Below, piece by piece: positions 7,462 to 14,776 of a stretch of DNA of 64,000 nucleotides. Positions within the stretch are counted from its first letter, which is position 1. Each line of letters starts with the position of its first letter. The notes below the pieces were generated by a model. It had not been told where the DNA came from and did not search any database. It saw nothing but the letters and a program-made list of their open reading frames with translations. The DNA is from Bacteroidales bacterium (GTDB taxonomy: Bacteria > Bacteroidota > Bacteroidia > Bacteroidales > UBA3824): NCBI GenBank assembly GCA_017412115.1, contig JAFPYR010000122.1:62001-126000 (forward strand), written 5' to 3'. The position numbers and the translations under genes are program-made.

Positions 7462-9168
7462 TTATCTGTAATTTTCCAAATCTGCTACATCGCCGTTGTC
7501 GATATAGGTCTTGCGCTGAGCGTTGTCTGCAACTGCAAGTTTGAAGAATGTGTTAGCGGGTTTTTCATACTGCTCGCCACGCAAAGAGTCAGTGAAAAGT
7601 AAGTATGAAACAACAATGTTTCCAGCCATTTCTACCAAGTTACGAGCCTGAAAATCAAGATATTCCTGATTTTTCAATTCAGTAACCTTTGCAACTGCCG
7701 CCTTGAAATCTTCTGTCATTTCCAACAATTTTGCTTTCTGAGCCGCATATTTTTCTTGACCTTCAAGCATTTTGTCATATTCTGCCATGCGCTCTGCAAA
7801 AATGCCCGTCGTAACGCCTTTTATCGCCGCAACTACCTGCAACTGTGATGTTCCTTCGTAAATCGTCGTGATTCTTGCATCGCGTACCATTCTTTCAACG
7901 GGGAAATCTTTCATGTAACCTGAACCGCCGTGAATCTGCAAAGCGTCATAACATACAGAATTACACCATTCTGACGAGAACAGTTTCAAAAGCGGCGTGA
8001 AAGCGTCAGCCATTTTTGAAAAATATTTCAAGTCGTTGCGTAATTCTTTGGGAAGTGTGCCTTTGTTCTTTCTTTCGGTCAAAAGTTTCGACATATCAAC
8101 AAATCTCGCTGTTTCATAAAGCAACGAACGCATACCTTTTATTTTAGCATTCATATTGCCAAGCAACTGATAAACAGCCGGAAAATTGATAATCGCTTTC
8201 TTGAACTGCTCACGCTCACCGGCATATTTCAACGCTTCACGATATGCAGCCTCTGCAATACCAACTGACTGTCCGCCAACGCCTAAACGTGCGCCGTACA
8301 TAAGCGACATCACATATTTAATAAGTCCGAGTTTCTCCTCGCCGACAAGTTTCGCAGGTGCGTCTTTGTAAACCATTTCGCAGGTCGGAGAGCCGTGAAT
8401 ACCGAGTTTGTTTTCTACGCGGCGGACGATTTCGCAGTGTTTGTCTTTGTCATAAACGAAAAGCGACAAGCCGCGGCCGTCTGTCGTGCCTTCTACCGAA
8501 CGCGCCAAAACGAGTTGAATGTCAGCGTCGCCGTTGGTGATAAAACGTTTAACGCCGTTCAAAAGCCACATTCCTGACTCTTCATCGTATTTGGCTTTCA
8601 GTTGAACCGACTGCAAGTCAGAGCCCGCATCCGGCTCGGTCAAAACCATTGACAAGGTTGCACCCTGAGCCACTTTCGGTAAGTATTCTGCTTTGATTTC
8701 GTCAGAGGCAAACTCCAAAATCGTTTCAGCACAATCTTGCAAGCCCCAGAAGTTACAGAAACCGCCGTCAGCACGGGAAACCATTTCGCCAACCATCATG
8801 TAAGGAACGTTTGACATATTCAAACCGTCATACTGTCTTGGCATGGTGATTCCCCAAACGCCCGCTTTTTTCAACGCTTCGTAATCTTCCGTAGCGTATT
8901 TGTTGTATTTAAGGTGGTCGTTTTCAATTGAATGACCTTCAAGGTCGTTGCCCTCAGCATTTGGTGCGATAACGTCAGCGCAGACTTCACCGCAGATTTC
9001 CATCACTTTGTCATAATTGTCCAAAGCGTCTTCAAAATCTTTTGGGGCGTAATCGTATTTGTCCTTGTCGGAATAGTCTTCGTTTTCTCTAAGGTCTATG
9101 ATGCGTTTCATCAACGGGTGTCCGAGATGAAATTTCAAATCTTCGTTGTCAGTATAAAAATTTGCCAT
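7462..9168 (-). CDS. Acyl-CoA dehydrogenase (long, C-terminally extended form)
   Basis: An FAD enzyme that introduces a trans-2,3 double bond into acyl-CoA (or the reverse) and exchanges electrons with ETF. It has 568 residues against about 380 for classical short-chain enzymes; the extra length is an N-terminal helical extension and a C-terminal four-helix segment, typical of the long subfamily. Visible family motifs: LTEPDAGSD for FAD/substrate binding, the middle beta domain with GVKRFITNG, and the catalytic Glu in IYEGTSQLQ near residue 440. It is last in the etfB-etfA-acd operon, 9 bp from etfA. The natural substrate cannot be told from sequence; with bifurcating-type ETF, a reductive role (for example crotonyl-CoA to butyryl-CoA) is plausible. 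Confidence 0.93.
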   Translation of the reverse strand: MANFYTDNEDLKFHLGHPLMKRIIDLRENEDYSDKDKYDYAPKDFEDALDNYDKVMEICGEVCADVIAPNAEGNDLEGHSIENDHLKYNKYATEDYEALKKAGVWGITMPRQYDGLNMSNVPYMMVGEMVSRADGGFCNFWGLQDCAETILEFASDEIKAEYLPKVAQGATLSMVLTEPDAGSDLQSVQLKAKYDEESGMWLLNGVKRFITNGDADIQLVLARSVEGTTDGRGLSLFVYDKDKHCEIVRRVENKLGIHGSPTCEMVYKDAPAKLVGEEKLGLIKYVMSLMYGARLGVGGQSVGIAEAAYREALKYAGEREQFKKAIINFPAVYQLLGNMNAKIKGMRSLLYETARFVDMSKLLTERKNKGTLPKELRNDLKYFSKMADAFTPLLKLFSSEWCNSVCYDALQIHGGSGYMKDFPVERMVRDARITTIYEGTSQLQVVAAIKGVTTGIFAERMAEYDKMLEGQEKYAAQKAKLLEMTEDFKAAVAKVTELKNQEYLDFQARNLVEMAGNIVVSYLLFTDSLRGEQYEKPANTFFKLAVADNAQRKTYIDNGDVADLENYR

Positions 9169-9177
9169 TTTCTTCCG

Positions 9178-10233
9178 TTATTTAGAATTTGCTTTGTAAT
9201 ATTTAATCATTTTGGGCAAAACGGTTGCCACGTCGCCCGTTACAACGTAGTCAGCGATTGCATTTATCGGAGCATTTTCGTCCGTGTTGATTGACACGAT
9301 AATTGACGATTCCTGCATTCCGGCTCTGTGCTGAACTTGTCCTGAAATTCCGCACGCAATATAAAGTTTGGGTCTGACAGTAACGCCCGTCTGTCCGATT
9401 TGACGTTCATGTTCGCAGAAACCTGCGTCAACGGCAGCCCTTGATGCGCCGACTTGTCCGCCGAGAACATCTGCCAATTCATGAAGAAGTTGGAAATTCT
9501 CTTTTGAGCCCACGCCGTAACCACCGGCAACAATAACAGGAGCGGCTTTAAGGTTGATTTTTGATTTTTCGATATGACGTGAAATGATTTCAACCGCAAA
9601 ATCGAGGTCGGTAACGGATTTTTGCCAGTCGATTTTTTTGATTTCGCCTTTGTAATTTTCGTCGAAAACCTCTTTTTTCATAACGCCTTCTCTGACGGTT
9701 GCCATTTGCGGACGTGTATGAAGGTTCAAGATTGTTGCGATGATATTTCCGCCGAAAGCCGGACGAATTTGATACAACAAATCTTTATAAGGTGTAACGG
9801 TTTGAGTGAGTTCGCCGGTCTGAGGATCTTTTGTGGTTTTCTTTTCCTCATGGTCGCCGATTTCCAACGATGTACAATCGGCTGTAAGACCGCATCTTAA
9901 CGCCGAAGCAACTCTTGGAGCCAGGTCTCGTCCGATACTTGTTGCGCCGAAAAGCATAATTTGCGGTTGCTCTTGTTTAACGAGGTCGCAAATAATTTTC
10001 TGAGTTGGAAGTGTCTGATACGGAGCGAGTTTTCTGTCGTCTGCAACGTGAATGACATCAACACCGTATTTATAAATTTGTCTTCCGATATTATATAAAT
10101 TGTAGTCAACGGCAACGGCTTCGAGTTTGCAACCAAGGGTTTGGGCAAGTTTTTTGCCTTTTGAGAGGAGTTCGAGGCTGACATCTGCCACAACGCCGTT
10201 TTCTGTTTCGCAAAATACAAATAAATTATTCAT
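9178..10233 (-). CDS. etfA: Electron transfer flavoprotein, alpha subunit
   Basis: A 351-residue subunit. The ATG at 10233 is used; a TTG two codons earlier is also possible. The N-terminal half has the ETF nucleotide-hydrolase-like fold. The C-terminal half has the FAD-binding signature PVIVAGGYGVGS, then GASRAAVDAGF, GQTGVTVRPKLYIACGISGQVQH and the terminal ADYVVTGD. It is sandwiched between etfB and the acyl-CoA dehydrogenase and surely forms a complex with both. Its role is to hand electrons between the dehydrogenase flavin and NADH/ferredoxin or quinone-side partners. Confidence 0.95.
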   Translation of the reverse strand: MNNLFVFCETENGVVADVSLELLSKGKKLAQTLGCKLEAVAVDYNLYNIGRQIYKYGVDVIHVADDRKLAPYQTLPTQKIICDLVKQEQPQIMLFGATSIGRDLAPRVASALRCGLTADCTSLEIGDHEEKKTTKDPQTGELTQTVTPYKDLLYQIRPAFGGNIIATILNLHTRPQMATVREGVMKKEVFDENYKGEIKKIDWQKSVTDLDFAVEIISRHIEKSKINLKAAPVIVAGGYGVGSKENFQLLHELADVLGGQVGASRAAVDAGFCEHERQIGQTGVTVRPKLYIACGISGQVQHRAGMQESSIIVSINTDENAPINAIADYVVTGDVATVLPKMIKYYKANSK

Positions 10234-10241
10234 TTTCAATA

Positions 10242-11054
10242 TTATCCCAAAATGTGGTTAGACAATAAATCTTTAATTAAAACGTCGATGTCGCCATCAG
10301 AATCAGTGAGTTTTTTTGATTCTTTTGCTTGAAGGACAACTGAATCGATTTTTTTAACGGTGGTCGGCGAACCGGCCTTTCCGACTTTGTCGTCTTCGAC
10401 TTTAATATCGTCAGCACCCCAAGTTATGATTTTGCTTTCGTCGTTTTTGTTTTTCATATAGAATTTGGCGTTGCGAGTCCTGCACGCAGCGGCCGAACCG
10501 TGAACCGTTATCAAAACGGGAAACGGACATTTTACGGTTTCGATACCGGATTCCAAACGTCTGCGTACTGTGATTGAACTTTCCGTTAAGTTTTCGATTT
10601 CTTCTGCGTAAGTGATTTGCGGGATACCGAGTTTTTCGGCAGCCTGAGGACCTACCTGGGCGGTGTCGCCGTCAATAGCCTGACGTCCGCAAAGTACCAT
10701 GTCGTAATCGCCGACGTTTTTTATTGCCTGAGCGATTGCATAACTTGTTGCCAAGGTGTCAGAGCCGCCTAACTTTCTGTCGGTTAAGAGGATACCTTTG
10801 TCAGCACCTCTATAAAGGCCTTCTTTTAAGACTTCTGCGGCTTTTGGCAGACCCATTGTTAATACTGTGATTTGCGTATTTGGGTAATTGTCTTTGATTC
10901 TAAGGGCTTGTTCAAGAGCGTTCAAGTCCTCAGGATTTATGATTGCGGGAAGGGCGGCGCGGTTCATCGTACCGTCTTCTTTCATAGCATCTTTGCCGAC
11001 ATTGTGAGTGTCAGGCACTTGCTTCATTAAAACAATAATTTTAAATCCTTTCAT
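10242..11054 (-). CDS. etfB: Electron transfer flavoprotein, beta subunit (bifurcating type)
   Basis: A 270-residue subunit. The ATG at 11054 (MKGFKIIVLMKQVPDT) is chosen because the upstream in-frame codons encode a non-homologous leader. The sequence follows clostridial, electron-bifurcating EtfB more closely than mitochondrial EtfB: MKQVPDT, NPEDLNALEQAL, MGLPKAAEVL, LGGSDTLATSYA and especially GRQAIDGDTAQVGPQ, where bifurcating ETFs bind a second FAD instead of AMP. A possible promoter on the minus strand has TTTG, 19 bp, then an imperfect TAAATTGC. It is first in the operon, 8 bp before etfA. Confidence 0.94.
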   Translation of the reverse strand: MKGFKIIVLMKQVPDTHNVGKDAMKEDGTMNRAALPAIINPEDLNALEQALRIKDNYPNTQITVLTMGLPKAAEVLKEGLYRGADKGILLTDRKLGGSDTLATSYAIAQAIKNVGDYDMVLCGRQAIDGDTAQVGPQAAEKLGIPQITYAEEIENLTESSITVRRRLESGIETVKCPFPVLITVHGSAAACRTRNAKFYMKNKNDESKIITWGADDIKVEDDKVGKAGSPTTVKKIDSVVLQAKESKKLTDSDGDIDVLIKDLLSNHILG

Positions 11055-11117
11055 TGTATTATGGTTTGTAAAAAAATTTGCGCAATTTACATATTTTCTC
11101 AAACTTGACAAAATTTT

Positions 11118-11149
11118 TTTGGAAATTTAGGTTTTTGTGGATACTTTTG
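11118..11149 (+). promoter_or_regulatory. Predicted promoter of the PAP2 phosphatase gene
   Basis: TTTG (11118-11121), 20 bp, TACTTTTG (11142-11149): a full match to the Bacteroidetes consensus. It excludes the GTG at 11137 as a start and supports the ATG at 11173. Confidence 0.7.
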
Positions 11150-11172
11150 TCAAACAAACAAAGAATCATAAA

Positions 11173-11772
11173 ATGAATCCCATAGTACAATTAGATCAAG
11201 ACATTACTCTTGCCATAAACGGGTTCAACTCAGAGAGTTTCGATCCGTTTTTTTATTATGTATCCTCCAAATACGTTTGGTTTATAATCGGAGCATTGCT
11301 TGCTTTTTATGTTTTCAGAAAGGCACGTCCCGAATATAGAAAAGCCATAATTTTTATAATATTTTTAGCGCTGGCGGTTTTGTGCGCTGACCAGATTTGC
11401 AACCTTTTTAAATACACGGTTCAGAGATTCCGCCCCTGTCATGACGATACAATAAAAGATATTGTTCATATCGTAAACGGCGACCGCGGTGGAAAATACG
11501 GATTTTTCTCGGCTCATGCCGCAGTATTTTTTACGATAGCCTTTATGACAAAAAAATATTTCTCCAACAAATATTATACTTTTGCGGTTTACTTTGCTGC
11601 CGTATTAGTTTCATATTCAAGGATTTACTTAGGACGTCATTTTTTGGGCGATATAATTTGCGGCGCATTGGAAGGCACTTTAATCGCATGGGGCATTTAC
11701 TATTTTTATGAAAAATTTTTAACAAAATACATGGAGAAAAAAAGCGCGAAAAAAGTTTTCGATATCAAATAA
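11173..11772 (+). CDS. PAP2-family membrane phosphatase
   Basis: A 199-residue inner-membrane protein with about five hydrophobic segments. The three acid-phosphatase motifs are all present: KYTVQRFRP (motif 1, K-x6-RP), FSAH within YGFFSAHAAVFF (motif 2) and SRIYLGRHFLGD (motif 3, with the nucleophilic His). The family dephosphorylates undecaprenyl pyrophosphate or phosphatidylglycerol phosphate, recycling lipid carriers for cell-wall and O-antigen synthesis. Which lipid is used here cannot be told from the sequence. The following DUF457 gene is 37 bp away in the same direction. Confidence 0.92.
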   Translation: MNPIVQLDQDITLAINGFNSESFDPFFYYVSSKYVWFIIGALLAFYVFRKARPEYRKAIIFIIFLALAVLCADQICNLFKYTVQRFRPCHDDTIKDIVHIVNGDRGGKYGFFSAHAAVFFTIAFMTKKYFSNKYYTFAVYFAAVLVSYSRIYLGRHFLGDIICGALEGTLIAWGIYYFYEKFLTKYMEKKSAKKVFDIK

Positions 11773-11809
11773 AAAAATATTATTTTTACGGCAATAATAG
11801 AAAACAATC

Positions 11810-12529
11810 ATGGCAGATTTTAAAAATCATATATCGGTCGGTGCAGCAACGGGGTTCGCAGTTGCAATTATTTCATACAATTGGAATCTGATACCTAATG
11901 CGTACATGGCGATTATAGTTTTTTTTGCGACGGTTTTGGGTTCGTTTTTGCCCGACATGGACTCGCCGCCGGGTATCCCGTTAAAAATAGTTTTTGGTGT
12001 TAATGCTTATTTTTTGGCAGCAATGTCGCTTTATTGGATGCACGTTGCGGGAGCGGTGTTAGCACTTAAAATTTTTGTGCCTCTGGCTGTTTTTGTTTTT
12101 GTGATAAAGTACGTTAAAGATTTTTTTGCAAAAACAACAACACACAGAGGAATCATTCACTCGATTCCGGCATGGATTTTAAGTTATTTGATTTCACTTT
12201 GGCTTGCCTCAACGACCAAACTTAATATCAGAGAACAATTCGTAATCGCCTTTGCCGTAAGTTGCGGTTATTTGAGCCATTTGATTTTGGACGAATTGTG
12301 GTCAATGAATATGGTCAGCGAAGGATTTTTCGGAAAAAACGATTTTTCGTTAAGCAAAATCTTCAAAAAGAAGTGGGGCCTAAAAAAATCCTCAGGCACG
12401 GCTTTGGATTTGGGTTTCAATCAAAAAGAGCGTTATCCGGGAGTTATTGCATGGATTCTCGTTATAGTATTTTTCTTGTTGAACCAAAAAACTATTTTCT
12501 TATTGTTCAAGGAAATAGGAGTTAATTAA
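11810..12529 (+). CDS. DUF457/YdjM-like membrane-bound metal-dependent hydrolase
   Basis: A 239-residue polytopic membrane protein. Conserved polar residues set in membrane segments match DUF457: NHISVGAATG near the start, GSFLPDMDSPPG, THRGIIHSIPAW and HLILDELWSMN. The His and Asp residues form a presumed metal site like that of YdjM and the phospholipase C-like superfamily. The biological substrate is unknown. A hydrophobic C-terminal helix (VIAWILVIVFFLL) ends the protein. It is followed 8 bp later by the Cys-rich lipoprotein gene, so the four genes from PAP2 to the radical SAM enzyme may share a transcript. Confidence 0.85.
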   Translation: MADFKNHISVGAATGFAVAIISYNWNLIPNAYMAIIVFFATVLGSFLPDMDSPPGIPLKIVFGVNAYFLAAMSLYWMHVAGAVLALKIFVPLAVFVFVIKYVKDFFAKTTTHRGIIHSIPAWILSYLISLWLASTTKLNIREQFVIAFAVSCGYLSHLILDELWSMNMVSEGFFGKNDFSLSKIFKKKWGLKKSSGTALDLGFNQKERYPGVIAWILVIVFFLLNQKTIFLLFKEIGVN

Positions 12530-12537
12530 ATAACACT

Positions 12538-13089
12538 ATGAGCAACAAAATTCTATCACCGTTTGCAGCAATAGCGTTGATTTTTGTAGGAACGGCATTT
12601 GCTGTTACAGCCTTTGGCGTATTTGTAACAAAAGGAAAATCAGAGTTTTGGATTGACAAAAAGCTAAAACTCGGCGGAATAGTTTTGACACTAATATCAA
12701 TAGCCTCTTGTGCGCCTTCAGGAATAGGCTGTCATACAACGTGTTACGACGTAGCAAGAGACCCTGAACAAGTTATGTGTTATGACGTGCCGCTCTCCGA
12801 TGTGCTCAATTTGGAACAAGATAGCATAGAAATCTCTAAAACTCAAGAACTTAAAGGCAATATTTTTGATTGCACCAAAGAAAAATATAATTTTGCATTA
12901 ATCAAAGACCAAGATACCGTGCAAAGCGGAGAATTAAAATTTCTTCAAGAGGATTCGTCTAAAACATCAGCAAATAATTTTTTAATTATGCTTGACAAAA
13001 AAATATCAGAGGGCAACTACATGATGATTATTTATGACGAAAATCCGAAAAATGTTATATCCTCTTATAATTTTTCGATTGTAAAATGA
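12538..13089 (+). CDS. Cys-rich lipoprotein/membrane protein paired with a radical SAM enzyme
   Basis: A 183-residue protein. One hydrophobic helix (about 7-30) is followed by a second with a lipobox-like end, GGIVLTLISIASC. Directly after this come clustered Cys residues: GIGCHTTCYDV and then VMCYDVP. The rest (about 90-183) is a predicted beta-sandwich without known motifs. The stop codon overlaps the start of the radical SAM gene (ATGA), so the two are translationally coupled. Bacteroidetes have described pairs of radical SAM enzyme and small lipoprotein ('rSAM/lipoprotein system'); this fits by context, and the CxxxC/MCYD region could be the modified site. That assignment is inference, and the extra N-terminal helix is unusual. 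Confidence 0.6.
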   Translation: MSNKILSPFAAIALIFVGTAFAVTAFGVFVTKGKSEFWIDKKLKLGGIVLTLISIASCAPSGIGCHTTCYDVARDPEQVMCYDVPLSDVLNLEQDSIEISKTQELKGNIFDCTKEKYNFALIKDQDTVQSGELKFLQEDSSKTSANNFLIMLDKKISEGNYMMIIYDENPKNVISSYNFSIVK

Positions 13090-14096
13090 AACCGAAGTTG
13101 CCGTTTGTAAGTTTTGAAGTAACAATGAATTGCAATCTGAAATGCAGATTTTGTTACAATCATTTCAAAGGTATGAATTTAACACCAAAGAAATCATCTT
13201 ACGACTTGGCAGACAAAACATTACGGAGAATTTTCAAGGTTTTTGACATAGGGCAAATCACTTTTACGGGCGGAGAACCTTTTTTAGGCGAAAGGTTTTC
13301 GGAATTAGTTTTAACGGCAAGATTAAAAGGTGCTTCGGTTGGAATAATTTCAAACGGAAATTTTGCCGAAAAAGAAAAATATTTTCAACTCCTAAATCTC
13401 GGAGTAAAACTTTTTGAATTGCCTATTCACAGTTATAATCCTGAAATTCACGACTTTATGACAAGGTGCAAAGCCTCGCACCAAAAAAGTGTCAATATTA
13501 TTAACGCCCTAAAAGAAAAAGGCGTTTTGCCGACCGCCGTAATAGTTTTAACAAAATTCAATGCCGAAAACATTGACAAAACGATTCAATATATTTCAAA
13601 TCTCGGAATCAACAAAATCATGCTCAACCGTTATAACATCGGCGGTCAAGGCGTGTTGAATCCCAATGAAATTCTTCCGAGAAAAACACAATTAAAAGAG
13701 GCTTTCAAAACGGTTTCCTATGAGGCGTTAAAAAATAAATTAAACGTTTATTCAAGCGTTTGTACGCCCGTTTGTATTCTTAACCCTCAGGATTACAAAG
13801 GAATACATTTTTCCTTTTGTTCGTTTGAGGTTTCAAAACGTCCCGTTACGATAGATTATTTAGGAAATTTGAGATTTTGCAATCATTCACCCGTTATTTT
13901 GGGAAATATTTTCAAGGATACGCCACAAGAAATATTTTCAAACCCGAAATCAAGCGAGTGGAAAGCCACAATTCCGGATTTTTGTAAAAATTGCGCAAAA
14001 TATTCCGTTTGTAAAGCCGGTTGCAGGGCTGCAAGTCAGCAATACGGCTCAGGACTAAACTCACCCGACCCGATTTTGGAATTTTTGAAGGACTAA
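13086..14096 (+). CDS. Radical SAM/SPASM protein
   Basis: A 336-residue enzyme. Cys16, Cys20 and Cys23 (MNCNLKCRFCYNH) form the CxxxCxxC site for the SAM-cleaving [4Fe-4S] cluster; ITFTGGEPFL is the SAM-binding GGE motif. The C-terminal third carries further Cys residues (RFCNHSP, then FCKNCAKYSVCKAGC), a SPASM-type auxiliary cluster domain usual in enzymes that modify peptides or proteins. The partner is encoded immediately upstream with a 4-bp overlap and has a short Cys/Tyr-rich segment. The chemistry (thioether, epimerisation, C-C crosslink or other) cannot be predicted. Confidence 0.9.
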   Translation: MKPKLPFVSFEVTMNCNLKCRFCYNHFKGMNLTPKKSSYDLADKTLRRIFKVFDIGQITFTGGEPFLGERFSELVLTARLKGASVGIISNGNFAEKEKYFQLLNLGVKLFELPIHSYNPEIHDFMTRCKASHQKSVNIINALKEKGVLPTAVIVLTKFNAENIDKTIQYISNLGINKIMLNRYNIGGQGVLNPNEILPRKTQLKEAFKTVSYEALKNKLNVYSSVCTPVCILNPQDYKGIHFSFCSFEVSKRPVTIDYLGNLRFCNHSPVILGNIFKDTPQEIFSNPKSSEWKATIPDFCKNCAKYSVCKAGCRAASQQYGSGLNSPDPILEFLKD

Positions 14097-14186
14097 GAGT
14101 AATTTTTTTTCATTTTTTTTTGGTTGATAATAATTTGAAAATCATTTTTTTAAACTTAAAGCATTTTTTAGGCACGGGAAAAAGGC

Positions 14187-14217
14187 TTTGAATTACAGAA
14201 AATTATCTTTAAATTTG
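14187..14217 (+). promoter_or_regulatory. Predicted promoter of the small membrane protein gene
   Basis: TTTG (14187-14190), 19 bp, TAAATTTG (14210-14217): full consensus. It makes the ATG at 14257 the start rather than a TTG at 14188. Confidence 0.7.
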
Positions 14218-14256
14218 CGCACTATCTTTTTTTATTTTAAACGTATAAGTAAAAAT

Positions 14257-14697
14257 ATGACAACAACTATTTCATCAGGCTTTTTAGGCGGCCTGTTTGC
14301 TACATTCGGGGTCATTCTTGCTGTCTTGATTTTAGTAGGCGTTTCGTTCCTGATAAAATCGTATGTAGGCGCAAGAAGGGGCAGAAAGGATTTGCCTAAC
14401 ATTATGTTGGAGTACAGAAAAACTCTACTCAAAAGGGACATGTTTGAAGAATACGTGTTCATCACAAAATTTCTCAAGCAGTTGAAAAAGAACGAAGTAC
14501 CTAAGGAACTTGCCGACAGGTATATTTTGGACGTAGACTGCAATCTCAGTTGGTTTACCGACAATGACGGAGCTGAAAGATTAGGGTTTAAATATAGTTA
14601 TACCCTGATTCCCCGTGTGCCGTTCATCAAGAAAAAAGAAAATTCGGAGGACGGTTCCAAGAAACCTGATTCCAAAGAAAACACTGACAAAAAGTAA
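14257..14697 (+). CDS. Small membrane-anchored protein of unknown function
   Basis: A 146-residue protein I do not recognise. A single strong transmembrane helix (GLFATFGVILAVLILVGVSF, about 10-30) is followed by an Arg-rich stretch (GARRGRKD) consistent with an N-out topology. A cytoplasmic domain of about 80 residues is rich in charged residues, and the C-terminal tail (KKENSEDGSKKPDSKENTDKK) is highly charged. It is monocistronic: its own promoter lies upstream and an intrinsic terminator directly downstream. Confidence 0.7.
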   Translation: MTTTISSGFLGGLFATFGVILAVLILVGVSFLIKSYVGARRGRKDLPNIMLEYRKTLLKRDMFEEYVFITKFLKQLKKNEVPKELADRYILDVDCNLSWFTDNDGAERLGFKYSYTLIPRVPFIKKKENSEDGSKKPDSKENTDKK

Positions 14698-14708
14698 TTT
14701 CTGAAGGT

Positions 14709-14746
14709 AAAAAAAACGGCGGTTTCATTAACTTGCCGTTTTTTTA
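14709..14746 (+). terminator. Intrinsic terminator
   Basis: AAAACGGC (14713-14720) / GCCGTTTT (14735-14742) with a 14-nt loop and a T run. It follows the small membrane protein gene and lies before mutS2; the A run on the left permits function in both directions. Confidence 0.8.
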
Positions 14747-14776
14747 TCTTAATATGTTTTTTTTGAAAAACACTCA

